From contig BTPG01000003.1 in NCBI GenBank assembly GCA_036245525.1, positions 212,072,445 through 212,136,444 of the forward strand: DNA of 64,000 nt, given 5' to 3'. The notes below the pieces were generated by a model. That model had not been told where the DNA came from. It worked only from the letters and a program-made list of their open reading frames with translations, and did no database searches. The DNA comes from Semisulcospira habei. Lineage: Eukaryota > Mollusca > Gastropoda > Semisulcospiridae. The position numbers and the translations under genes are program-made. Positions 31,426-42,889 of this stretch are shown piece by piece (the first letter of the stretch is position 1; every line of letters starts with the position of its first letter).

Positions 31426-32094
31426 TTGGGATACCTTATTGTTGAGAAACGATATTAATTTTGAGTTCAAGGCAAGCGTTTTCGTAATTGTTTCTTCTCT
31501 AAATATATGTAAGTGTGAAAGTGTGAAAATATTACTTTAAAAAATGAAATCCTTTTAAGTGACATATAGTGCATGCTACCACTGAATACAGGAACAATGA
31601 GACCCGTGTAAACTACTGATCCCCTGTAAACATGGCCGCGACGGTCCTGGTTTCGTCTGCAGCCATACTGGAAACAAAATGTGCTACAGAAAAATGTCTC
31701 CATCCTCCGGCGGTTTAAAACGAGTGCGCACTGCTTTTATTCATACTAGACTTCATTTTGATATACCCAAACCTTTGTTACTCTCTAGAAAATCACTATC
31801 TCGTAAACGGCTGATCGTCTATGAAGGGCAGCTGCTAGTAAACTATATCGCATGCACATTTGAGCACGCCACTCTCTATCTCTAATATACACGTACGCAC
31901 ACGCACACACGCACAATTCACATGCACACACACACACACACACGTTTACGCGGCTTATAACGTTAAGCTAGTCAGTCATATGAGTTGCTGGCTAAATACA
32001 AGCTGTACCGAATAAATATGAGTCATCAGTCAAAACCTGTGATACACGCAATTAATAATCTAATGAGAAATAGTATTTTTCAATATGTGCACAG
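31426..32094. other. No gene seen; (CA)n at 31888-31942
   Basis: The part nearest 32095 is probably the 3' UTR of the minus-strand LINE; its end was not located. Confidence 0.35.
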
Positions 32095-34290
32095 TCACGG
32101 GGATGCTGCTGACAAAAATAAGTACTTGGTGAGACTGACTTTAAAATAGGAGAAAGAAGCTGATGTCGTGACGTTTCTAGGCAAGGCATTCCAAAGACTA
32201 GAGCCAGAGAACGTCAAACTCGTTCTATAAAGATCAATTCTAGGTCGCGGCACAATAAGGGATTTTCTTGATCTGGAGTATGTTGATGACTTGACGGTAA
32301 ATAGCGATGTGATATATCGGGGTAGCTTATCGTTTAATGCCTTGAACATAACCATTCCCTTATTGTAAATTAGATGATCTTTCAGGGGCAGAATTTTTAA
32401 GGCTGCCAATTTTTGGTCAGTAGTTAAGCTGGGATCAGGGAGTATTAGTTTGGCAGCTCTCCGATGTAGAGAGTTCAATCTTTTCAAATTGACATCGCTC
32501 GAACCATCCCACACAGTAGAAGCATAGTCTATATGCGATCTAATATGAGCATTGAAGAACAGTTGACGTGTCTCCATATCAGTAATGTGTTTAAGTTTTG
32601 CTAAGATGTACAGATTTCTGGAGACAATTTTACAAACATTACTGATGTGTGGCTGCCACCTAAGCTGGTTGTCCACTGTGACTCCTAGCAGGCGATGGTT
32701 AGTAACTTGGCTGATGGTTTTGCCTTTGAGGGACAGACTGAGTGAGAGAGAGCCAAGCTGGTGTTTTTGGCGGGTGCTAATTACCATGCTCTCCGTTTTT
32801 ACCGGGTTTAAAATCATATTATTATGACTGCACCATTCATCAATATCTTGCAATGTGTTTTGCAGTCGTGAATTGATGTTTGATATATCCTTATCTGGCG
32901 TGTGTACTGCAGCATCATCTGCAAACATATCACATGTAACGCTATCATTTTTTATCGCAAGAGGAAGATCATTTATGAACAAGCAGAATAAAAGGGGACC
33001 AAGAATAGAGCCTTGTGGTACGCCATGCTTCACTAACCCTTGATTCGAGTATGAGCCATTTAGTAATACCTTTTGTTTTCTACCTTCGAGGTAGGATTTG
33101 AGAAACGACGCCGAGTTGTTGGTATACATGGATACTTTCTTGATCAGTATTTCGTGGTTTGCTAGATCAAAGGCTCTACGAAAATCTAGAAACATGACTC
33201 CTGTAAGTTTTGAGTCGTTGATGGAAGATAACCAGGTGCCTATCATCCGTATTAGCGCAGTGTGACATGAGTGTTCTGATCTGAAGCCGGACTGCAAAGA
33301 ATAGATTAATTTTCGGCTTTCCAGGTATATAGATAGATGCTTGTGAATATGCCGTTCTAAGGGCTTGGACAGAACAGGTAGAAGTGATATGGGCCTAAAA
33401 TTATTAATTTCACTAAGATCTTTAGATTTAGGTAGAGGTATTACTTTCGCGTCTTTAAATGCGTCTGGAAAACAATTAAAATTAATACAGAGGTTGTAGA
33501 TATAAGTGATACTCTCTACAATGTAAGGGAGGGATATCTTAAGTATTTTCGCACTAATCTCATCCAGTCCTGATGATTTTTTTATTTTCCAAGGATGTAA
33601 TTAATTTACCAACTTCATGGACCGCTATAGTGGGTATGTTGAAAGGTTTTGTGCCGGCAGTTCTCTGCTTGCAGAAATCGACTAAGTTGTCCGGGCATAC
33701 ATAGTCATGCGACTCAGTTCCCGGCGGAATTAATGATTCTGCTACGGAGACGAAGTGGCTGTTGAAGCTGTTTGCTGTGAGATGCGGCGGTAAAGGAGCT
33801 GTGCTTTTATTCCTGCCTCTAGTAACTAAATTTATCGCACGCCATATTGTGGCACAGTCTTTACTTTCGTGAATAACTTTATCGAAAAGTAATTTCTTTG
33901 CCTTCAGAACCATGGATTTTATTCGATTACGTTCTTTCTTGTAATCGGTGAAACGCTTCTCTCTTCTCAGCTCGTCCCTGTGCTCCATGGCCTCGATAAG
34001 ATCCGCAGTCAGCCAGGGTGGGAAAGTGGCGTATTTAACTCTTTGTTGTCTCAAGGGCGCGTGTTTATCTAGCACTCTGAGAAAGATGTGATACCACGTA
34101 TCTAGTGCTTTATTTGGGTCGGTTTCATTGTACACTTCAGTAAACTCTGCAGAAGCTAGATCAGACAGAAAGGTATTTTCATTGAACTTTTTAAATGATC
34201 TGTATGTTATGCACGTATGTCCTTGCTTTTTTAGTTTTGGAAGCTTGGACAGCCACGTGCAGCTCACCGGATAGTGGTCACCGGATAGTG
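32095..34290 (-). pseudogene. LINE ORF2 remnant: end of endonuclease, linker and reverse transcriptase
   Basis: On the minus strand, from about 34290, DHYPV (the end of an AP endonuclease) leads into a linker of about 230 residues, then a reverse transcriptase with LQSGFRSEHSCHTAL, VMFLDFRRAFD, HGVPQGSILGPLLF and the catalytic MFADDAAVH, then a thumb and C-terminal part (RAAKLILPD, WNALPRNV). Overall this resembles CR1/Jockey-type LINEs. The endonuclease is cut off by a GA microsatellite, and one frame break lies in an A run (minus strand) at about 33578-33584. Otherwise the frame from there to the stop at 32095 is open, so the copy is fairly young. ORF1 is not present. Confidence 0.9.
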
Positions 34291-34292
34291 GT

Positions 34293-34382
<90 letters not shown>
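34291..34382. repeat. (GA)n microsatellite, left part
   Basis: Continuous GA. The right part is at 34770-34858; the SINE between them split one tract. Confidence 0.9.
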
Positions 34383-34385
<3 letters not shown>

Positions 34386-34766
34386 ATTGATTGTACATTG
34401 CTTAACGTCCCGACAGCAACAAGGCTTTCTCAGGACGTGCCTGCACTGCTTGTGAAAAAAAAAAAAAAACTAAACAGAAAATTGAATGTATGTCGCCAGC
34501 CGGTCAAATACGTTAAATAAACCTACAACATGGGGCCAAAATAAAGCTAAGACCATTTAGCAACACACATCCAACATCAAGAGCTACAGGCAGTGCAGAC
34601 AGTTGGGAGAGTTTTAAAAAGGCAAATACAGGTGAATGGACCAAGGGTAGACAGAAACACATGCCCCAGAATAGAAAGGAAACCCACCCTGTGACCAGGG
34701 TGACCCTGGGAACTAAAAAGTACCTAACCCCACCCAAGTCCCCCAGGGCAGACCCGGGTGGGGGGG

Positions 34767-34769
<3 letters not shown>
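34383..34769 (-). mobile_element. SINE-R inserted in a (GA)n tract
   Basis: Body identical in order to the other SINE-R copies; flanked on both sides by GA repeats, which hide the exact target duplication. Confidence 0.85.
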
Positions 34770-34857
<88 letters not shown>

Positions 34858-34861
<4 letters not shown>

Positions 34862-36240
34862 ATGATGAAACGTTCTTATTCAGGATAAAAAGTTTTAGGC
34901 ATAGCAATGCCTATCTTCCAAACTGTCCTGCTACTCTACACATATAAAATACACCAGACGATACAGCAAAAGATAAAACATAAGTAAAAAGACCCATTCC
35001 CCCTTACCCCCACCCGCCACCTCCGAAAAAAAAAATAAATTAATATATCATACAGGTATGAACCTGACATGTTAATGCAGACAGTTGAACTATTACATAA
35101 TCTGTAGCAACAGTAGAAGATTAATAGGTAATAGGAAACTTGTCACTAACTATATGAATAGTAGCATATAGGAGCCGAAAATACTATTACTTCTGAAGTA
35201 AATATTTATGGAGGCGACCTTTGAAGACGCGAATCGTACAAATTGATTTCAGGTGTGGAGGTAAAATATTCCACGCTTTAGCACCTGAAAAGGACAGGCT
35301 GGTTTTACAGATGCCTAATCTAATTTTTGGAAGGTGGATCGAACTATTTCTCGTGTTTTTACTATTTCAGTTTTGTCGGAAAATAGAGTTCTTAGATAGG
35401 GTGGGGCCTTTCCGTGCATAATCTTGTGCAGTAGAACACAGCGATTAACTTCAAACTGTTTGTTCGATGTTAGTAACTTGAGAAATTTTATTTTTTCGTC
35501 AGTCGAAGTAGGACCGGGAAGTATTAATTTAATGCCCCGACGATACAAGGAATTAACTTTTTTTCATGTGAACTTACGAGTCCGAAATAGCTCAGGCGGT
35601 AAAACGTCGGAGCAGGAGAGCGAAGGGAATCGCCGGGTCGTGGGTTCGAATCCCGTCCCGGCCCCGGTAGCTGGACTCACAATCCAGGGGGGAAAAACCG
35701 ATTTGTTTCAATAGCATGTCCGTTGAAAGGTCCTGGTAAATCAAAGTGGCACATTTGGTCAGTGCGCCCGAGTTGATCAGTGTTGAGGTCGTACTCCATA
35801 GGCAATAGATTTCCCTGTCCCCCATAACCCGCCCGTCAGGGCCGTCCATGATCACCTCGGTGCTGTGGACGTTAAACCCGAATTGACCATCATGTGAACT
35901 TATCTGCATCCATCCCAGACGGTAGAACTGTAGTCACAATGCATTTTAATACGCGCATGGAAAGAGTTTACGGATATCAGTATTAACTATGATGGCGTAG
36001 TTTTGATAGCAGGCACAGATTTTTGGAGATTGTTTTGCATATTGAGTCAGTATGCGGCCGGCTTCCAGCTTAATTGGTTGTCCACTATAACGCCTTATAA
36101 GCGATGCCTAGTTACTTGTTCTACAGGCTGGCTATCTAAGGAGAGTGTTAAAGGAGAGTGGTAGGCCATTGTGGTGTTTCTGACGTGTAGTAACTAACAT
36201 GCTCTTTGTCTTTAGAATACTAATAATCATGTGATTATCA
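34858..36240 (-). pseudogene. Second LINE remnant (C-terminal RT), split by a SINE
   Basis: Minus strand: LYRRGIKLILPGPTSTDEKI, then VLLHKIMHGKAPPYLRTLF, the region after the RT catalytic core. Upstream at 35903-36240 are frame-shifted relatives of the RT end of the LINE at 32095. SINE-2 interrupts it at 35577-35889. Confidence 0.75.
35577..35889 (+). mobile_element. SINE-2 with 13-base target duplication
   Basis: TCATGTGAACTTA at 35564-35576 and 35890-35902. tRNA-like boxes TAGCTCAGGCGG and GGTTCGAATCC. Confidence 0.93.
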
Positions 36241-36620
36241 CTGCACCAGCCACAGAGACAGAAGAAACAGAAACACAGACAAGAGGCTGAAACAGACACA
36301 AGAGGCAGAGACACTGACTGATAGACAGACAGACAGAAGACGGGCAGAAATACTGACAGACAAACCGACGAACATGAACTCTGAAAATGGAGCTGATTAT
36401 TTGATTATGCGGACGCTTTTTATTTCATGCCCAACTCTATTTAACAAATAATGTTAGTAAAAAGAATCTGACATTCACTGTCTGTGTTTCAGTGACTTAT
36501 CCGAAGGATTTACACTCATACCTATCTTTATGAACAGACAGAACGGTATGACACGCGAACATTTTCAATTTATACCATGAAAGTGAGTATCGTATTTTTA
36601 GCAGACTAAACAATACAAAA

Positions 36621-37163
36621 TGTTCAATGGTGGTGTCAGAACAGCACATTAAAATTTTGGGAACTGTACACCGAAAACTTCATTTAGTAGTACAGGTGGG
36701 ACATAGCCCATAGTTTGTGCATTTAGGAGCTTAGGTTGGCACCACCCGTATGAACTATCATGGTTTGGCGCTAAGCTATTCTGGAACCACCCTTGAACAT
36801 GGTCGATCCTTCTAGGTGCCACTATCATAGTTCTGGCGCCACTCTTGAACTGACTGAACATTATCACTGACTAGGCGCCAAGCCGCTATTGCTATCACCC
36901 TTGAACTATCATGGTAGGCGCTAAGCTATTCCGATACCACTCTTGAACATGAGTCGTGATCACTCCGAAATGCCATGCTATTTTGGCACAGCCCGCCTTA
37001 AACTATCATGGTAGGCGGTAAGCATTCTGGCACGGCCGTACCGGCTCCGTTCGGTTCACATGGTCGTGATCACGGCTCTAGGTGCTAAACTATTTTCTGG
37101 CACTACCCTTGAACCGTCATGGTCGATCTATCTTCTGTACATGTCAAGCCTCGATGCGTTAAT
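36621..37163. repeat. Reiterated B-type hairpin right arms
   Basis: At least five degenerate copies of the right arm (GGCGC.AAGCTATTCTGG..CCACCCTTGAAC.ATGGT) follow one another at 40-100-base spacing between one left end and a GATGCGTTAA right end. Confidence 0.7.
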
Positions 37164-37356
37164 GAGACCCAGCCCGTCATTATGTACGAATGCGGACACT
37201 GATGAACTGTCTCTGCCGCTAGTGCCAGAAACGCTGGCGCCGTAACTCTCCAACACGCGACGCCGCACTGTGCGTGGCTGGAATCGCCACTCCCTTTGTA
37301 TACGCTCTATGGTGTAGTTCGCGGTGACCCAACAGTATCATAGGGGCCCGACGAAT

Positions 37357-37457
37357 GGTGCTTTGACTAAATGCAAATCCGCTGCGCCACCGCGTAAATA
37401 GCTCGTCAGAATACGCGGTGGCCGTGCCCTCGCGGATTTGCATTTAGTCAAAGCACC
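37357..37457. repeat. 101-base palindrome with paired octamer motifs
   Basis: Perfect outer arms GGTGCTTTGACTAAATGC and onward, and an inner GCCACCGCGTA / TACGCGGTGGC stem. ATGCAAAT lies in each arm (37371-37378 and, inverted, 37436-37443). Confidence 0.9.
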
Positions 37458-37570
37458 ACTCACTATTAGGACATTATGTGCAGTACTGCAATATCCGCAC
37501 CAAGCAGGCTTTCCCACAAGCAGCAGTGACTTTACACCGAGGCTAAAATTGTTCTAGATATACAATCAAC

Positions 37571-37833
37571 CGGTTTAGTTCAAGGGTAGTGCCAGAATAG
37601 CTTGGCGCCACCCTTGAACTAAAGCCATCAAAAAGCACATCTTGAACGTATCCCAAGGCCGCTTTTCGAGGTCACTTGACAACCATGTACCATCTGCAGG
37701 GATCGACCGAGACAATTCAAGGGTAGTGCCAAAATAGTTTGGCACGTGATGGTCCCAATCTTATCTGGCACTACCCTTGAATTATCGTCGATCCATCTCC
37801 TGCTGTAGTGCATTGGGGGCTAAATGCTCAATA
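37571..37833. repeat. Small core hairpin and decayed A-type hairpin
   Basis: 37571-37626 is a compact TTTAGTTCAAGGGTAGTGCC hairpin. 37685-37833 is an A-type hairpin with a mutated GGCGCC centre. Confidence 0.65.
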
Positions 37834-38040
37834 GCGGCCAGCCGCATTCAGATGTGCGGCATAAGTGGATGAACTGGCCGCAAACGAGTTAACCAATTCA
37901 GCCACTACTATACCAGCACACTAAATTATGAAAGTTCAATAGTAGTGCCAGAACTTGATAGGCCACAGCCAGTCAAGATTGTTGCCATTAGGCACCAAGC
38001 TATTGTGTCCACACTACCGAGCCGTTGGGGTCAATCACGA
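37834..38040. repeat. K-type and B-type remnants
   Basis: GCGGCCAGCCGCATTCAGATG with GAGTTAAC, then pieces of a B hairpin (AGTTCAATAGTAGTGCCAGA, GGCACCAAGCTATTGTG). Confidence 0.45.
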
Positions 38041-38865
38041 CTGCAGAAGGTGCCAAACATCAAAGTACAGTCAACAAGAATTTGGGAATTCAGCCCTGCA
38101 GCACACACAACCAAATCACATTCTTTCATCTTCTAACGCACACTCAAACAGTGTCTATGAAAAAATGATTCTCTTTATTAACGACACAAAAACTGACGAG
38201 GTACATGCACATACACGATGACAAAATTAAAAATGGAAATGGATTTGATGACCTAACATAATACACATTACATTAAAAAAAGCTAGCAAAAACATGGGAC
38301 GACAATGTATTGAATGAAGGACACGTTTGTCTCAAGAACTTTCACAACAGGGCTTTATGACAGAATTATGAATTTTAGCATGTCTAGAAGGAATAACCGG
38401 GTTTTATTTTGACAAATGGTTCAGAACGCTCTAAAAATGCTGGAACGCAGACCATTGCAACTTGAACAAACTCAATACACCCACATACTAATCTCCATTC
38501 TCTGAACACAAATATCAAGCTACAGATCATCCAACTTGGAATCACAAGATACATTCAGTGGCTGTTGCTGACAGGAATATTTGATGGCTGATAACCGCCA
38601 CCCACAGACTTAAACCCTGGAGTTTTCTTCCCCCATTGCATGGGGCTGAAATTGCCAACACCAAGTCTATGTTTGGCAGTGACATGCTATCGTCAATCGC
38701 CTACATGACCTACATTCTTAATCTCCACAGACGGAACACAGCAAAGGTGGCTAAAAACCAAGATGATCTGTGCTTGTCCAGGATTTTGGACCTTAACCCA
38801 ATATTAGTTGCAACGATTCCTGAATGGAATAATCCCGACTAAAACCACTACCGACACCTAAAAGG
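38041..38865. other. No gene seen; half of a D-type hairpin at the right end
   Basis: 38808-38865 matches a D right arm (CGATTCCTGAATGG, CCACTACCGACACC). The rest holds only short frames. Confidence 0.4.
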
Positions 38866-39690
38866 TTAACCCTTTTAGCCCCAAATTTTGGAAGTGTTAC
38901 TTAACAACTATGTACCAGTTGCAGGAGGTGGACTGACCATGGTCTTCTTTTCGAACGCCGTCACACTTCGAGTTTGGCTCTCAAAATGAAATCTGTGATC
39001 TTCTGTAGCGCCTCAGACCTGTACAGTTTCTCTTGTAAAGTGACCGGCTTCGGCAATATGTCCTCCCTCAGCAGCTGGTGGTTCCCACAGTCCTGGAGGA
39101 TGTGGTCTGCTCTGCTTCTCCACAAGGGGCACAGGGGAGATGGCATGAGGTGGACACGTCTGGCAGGTGGAAATCGAGTCGGTTGTGCCCAGTCCTCAGA
39201 CGGAAGATGGTCACCTGCTCTTGTCTAGACAGCTGATGGTAACCGGCTAGGGGCTGTTGTGGTGGTCTGTACACAGACTAATGATAGTCGTCATCTCTGT
39301 GAAGCCGACTCCATTTTCATCTCGTTCTTCCTCTGTGCCCACTTTTGCCATTCCGTCAGCTTCTTCATTGCCGTAGATGCCACAGTGTGAAGGGATCCAC
39401 TGCAGCATCAGTCTGGTGCACGATGTTTTGCAGTGCCTCTTGTAGACGTGGCAGTTTGCTTGCTGTTGCTGCCTCAAGGACAGACAGTCAGGAAGACAAT
39501 CTGGGCATCAGGGGCTGCAGTGCCACTAAGAATGTTTGCAGCGCGGACCAGGGCTTCCACCTCAGCTCTGTAATTTGTGCAGTGAAGGCCTGTTGGTACT
39601 GCCTGAAGGCGCAAAGCTAATCTGGCACTACCCTTGAATATTCATGGTCAATCAATCTCCTGCTGTAGGGACTCTGGGCTAAAAGGTTAC
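38866..39690. mobile_element. TTAA MITE, family C, carrying a LINE RNase H segment
   Basis: TTAACCCTTTTAGCCCC starts the element and GGCTAAAAGGTTACTC closes it. The left arm stops at CTGACCATG (38940); the right arm resumes at GCCTGAAGGCGC (about 39602). Between them lies about 660 bases of LINE sequence in place of about 45 bases of arm. Confidence 0.85.
38941..39600 (-). pseudogene. LINE RNase H domain and C-terminal tail
   Basis: Minus strand, in several frames: LNYRAEVEAL at the start, then LQWIPSHCGIYGNEEADGMA, the RNase H motif (W.PSH.G..GNE.AD..AK) of I/Jockey-type LINEs, then FRLRTGHNRLDFHL and a Cys/His tail (CAPCGEAEQT..H.L). Frame shifts make it non-functional. Confidence 0.8.
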
Positions 39691-39910
39691 TCTACATCAA
39701 ACACACAAAGCCTTCAGCGGAACAAACATTAAAATTTCATACTTGGGACAAAATGCTTTCTTGTGAAAAAAAATCTGTCATCTAAACGCGACATACCTTA
39801 CAAAATCTCGACAGATCAAGCCATCGCCAAACTCATTGCTATGAAAAAAGGATGAAAATATGCAATGGCCAATTTTAGAGTCTAGAAAAAGATGCGGGGT
39901 CACCATCAGT

Positions 39911-40012
39911 TGCACGAGTGAGCTTAGCCCTGTGCCAGCCACTAAGCATGGTGCTCCGCTATTGCGGAGCACCATGCCTAGTGGCTGGCACAGGGCTAAG
40001 CTCACTCATGCA
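39911..40012. repeat. Hairpin element, family E (nearly perfect)
   Basis: TGAGCTTAGCCCTGTGCC, GCCACTAAGCATGGTGCTCC and matching right arm. Confidence 0.9.
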
Positions 40013-41181
40013 AACTGTCCCCTGGTGATTGGTTTGAAAAAGTGTAACATGTATTTTTCAACTTCCACTATTTGAATATTAAGTGCTCTGTACGCTGCAA
40101 GCAGTCTTCAACCAATGTTACTGAAAAGCTGCAAGCATGTAAAGACCCTACACTGAAGCGATAATGCATCGATCAACGGCTCAATCATGCAGAACACTAA
40201 ACACAGTACTGTTCCGAATCATGAAATAAGAGTAAAATTTTCTTAATGATTGAAAATGAGCAGTTCAATCTGTAAGCAACAGCACTAACGATAATGATAA
40301 ACACAAAGCAAATTAATGGTGATGGACACATTCTAACAATTTGCAGCAAAAGAGGACAAAGAAAAAAGTAACAGTAAAAATGCATTGAACACGTACTACA
40401 AATTTCAGATAAATGTACGGCAACAGAGTACTGGCTCAAACCAGGGAGAAGGGACGAAAAAAGGCGGAAAAAAGGAAACGACTCGGCATGATCTAAGACG
40501 AGCTAAAAATTGGAAACGTACAATAGTCCAAACGATTTTGATACGTGATTATTTGAATGAGAAAACTGTGCCTTCTGCCCCTTTCACGTTCAGAGCCAAT
40601 TGAGTTCCATTTCAGAACCACTTGCTAAGCACAATGTGCAAGGTATGGGAAATAGATCAACCCCCGACGCCATCTCAAGGTAAGCCTGGATTGCGCGATA
40701 CATCTCAGCCATGGCAAGTCTTTGATGTGGTGTCTATCAAGTGCGACAGATCAAGGGTTGCGACCGATTACCATGAGGTAATGAGGCACTACCCTTGAGC
40801 TGGTACAATCTCCTGCAAAAGTGTTGGACATGAAAGGGGCGTGTGCTGTGGAGACATGAGGATGAGGATGAATGAAAGTGCAGATGAAGAAGACGAGAAG
40901 AGAGGTATGGTGTCTTCATCAAGTTGAATGTATTGCGCTGGCTGCCATTAAAAGTCCAACCATTGACCATCTATAACTGAGGCAGGGGTGTCTGAAACAC
41001 ATGCACAAAACATCATAAATTTACTCTGCCATATAAAGTACAACTATTACCTACAAGCAAGACCCAAAAGCTGATCAATTCAGGAGCACTGCTGCTGTGC
41101 CACACTTCAAAGACCAGGGAGCAGTGGACATGCCAGAATTAGAATTTGTAGAAACCCATTTCTCTCCCTCTCACACCAATG
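40013..41181. other. No gene seen; decayed A-type hairpin near 40737-40825
   Basis: AT-rich; AGATCAAGGGTTGCGACC and GGCACTACCCTTGAGC are the only repeat traces. Confidence 0.4.
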
Positions 41182-41258
41182 TGCAAAAGGCCATCAGGCC
41201 ACCGCTGGCATGCGCACGGTCGTGCATCGGCCAACGTCGGCCCAATGGCCTTTGCGCA
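41182..41258. repeat. GGCC-rich hairpin element, family I (best copy)
   Basis: TGCAAAAGGCCATCAGGCC to GGCCCAATGGCCTTTGCGC, with an inner GCGCACGGTCGTGC stem. Confidence 0.85.
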
Positions 41259-41489
41259 ATGGGACATAGTTTATGCTAACTAGGCAGTTTATGCGAACTA
41301 GGCTTATAATTAACTGACTTACATTAAAAATGGGAAAAGTGTCTGCAAGTGTACCCACAAACAAAGAGCCACCGTGACAGCAAAAAAACATTTGTTGCTT
41401 ACTTCAGATGTTCAGCCTACAGTCTGAGCTACCTTCACACAACAAGAAGGGCAAAGCCCATATAGCTCACTTGTATCAACCGATCCACA

Positions 41490-42060
41490 CGACATGTTTC
41501 TTGTCAAAATGTGACTATTTTTTTACCTATTTCCTGAGCTCTTGTGACCCTTGACCTTTCTGAGGGGTCATGCAAATGAGTATGCATAGATAGGTCTTAC
41601 CGTCAGGTATCTCTGTAGCAAGTTTGGGTTTGAAGTTGTGAATAGTATTTGCGAGGAAAAAAAACCCATTTTGTTTTGTAAAAGTATGGGCATTTTGGAC
41701 CTATTTCTTGACCTCTTGTGACCCTTGACCTTTCTGAGGGATCAACCAAATTAGTGTGCATATAAAGGTTTTGCCATCAGGTATCTATGTACCAAGTTTG
41801 GATGTGAAGTTGTCAATAGTATTTGAGAAAAAAGAATTTATGTCCCAAAATAGCTATTTTTCATTTCCAGAGCCACTGTGACCTTGACCTTTGTGAGAGG
41901 TCACTGAAATTGGTATGTTTAGAAAGCTCTTGCCACAAAGTATCATTGGGCCTAGTTTGAAGACTAGCTTGAATATTCTCCGAGAAAATGCAAACGTTAA
42001 AGTTTACCACGGACGAGGCCGGACAGACGACCACTGGCCCAGAACATACTCACTTTTGCT
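41490..42060. repeat. Interspersed repeat with TGACCCTTGACCT motifs, internal period about 165 bases
   Basis: Three degenerate units each with TGTGACC(C)TTGACCTTT, then CA.GTATCT.TG..CCAAGTTTG and a GAAGTTGTCAATAGTATT element. TGACCTTTG resembles nuclear-receptor half-sites. No coding signal. Confidence 0.65.
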
Positions 42061-42889
42061 TCGCACGCGAGCCAAAAATTGGACAAGTTATGGCTACCTT
42101 GGAGGACACAGGGTTTCATTAGTGGTGAAAATAAGCAAAACTGGACACGCTCTGTGAAGCAAGTTTTCTGTGATATGTTTTAACACACAAGTTGTGTGGA
42201 TTGCTTATGATGTTATTAACTGTGGATTGCTTATATTATCAACTGCCTCAAATGAAATTTGACTAGAAAAATTCATTAGAGAACCAGAACCTCCGGTGCA
42301 CAGCATTTTCTTAATAAATCTTATTTGATTTAATGTGAATTACTTTCAAACCATATTTTATGCTCCAGTGACTGACAGAGATAAAGATCACACCTATATC
42401 CAATCCATTTGATCAGGTAAATATGGCTGCTAACCTAAAAATAAAGAACTTTTTGATTTCATGTTTGTAGGTCATGTTGATTACTTAGGTGCCTTTGACA
42501 AACGAAAAGTAGGTCAAAGACACTGCACATTGGTTGGCTTTCAGCCGTTTCCTCTGCAGATGCTCCCCATTTCACTTTTAATGTCCTGTGATGGTAGTGT
42601 CACCAACGGCGTCATAATTCATCTATGTGCGATTTTTAAGATTAAACATTCTATTTGCACATGGCATAACACACCCTTCATAACATTTTCTAATAAATGA
42701 CGTCAAATAAGCCGGTTTAAAGCATATTTATGAAGAAAAGCGCATGGTGAAAAATGTGTTTCTTTTGTTGATCAGTATATTTATTAATTTCAATAACATT
42801 AAATAAAGAAATTAAATTTTACATGCCAGCGTGTATATTTCCGGTCTCTGCACTCACACCTAAGCCGTCCAGGCAAAACGATGGGCAAT
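42061..42889. other. No gene seen
   Basis: AT-rich with short frames only; the start may belong to the repeat before it. Confidence 0.35.

Noticed and set aside
32585..33043. Plus-strand proteins opposite the LINE
   Set aside because: Shadow frames of the minus-strand reverse transcriptase.
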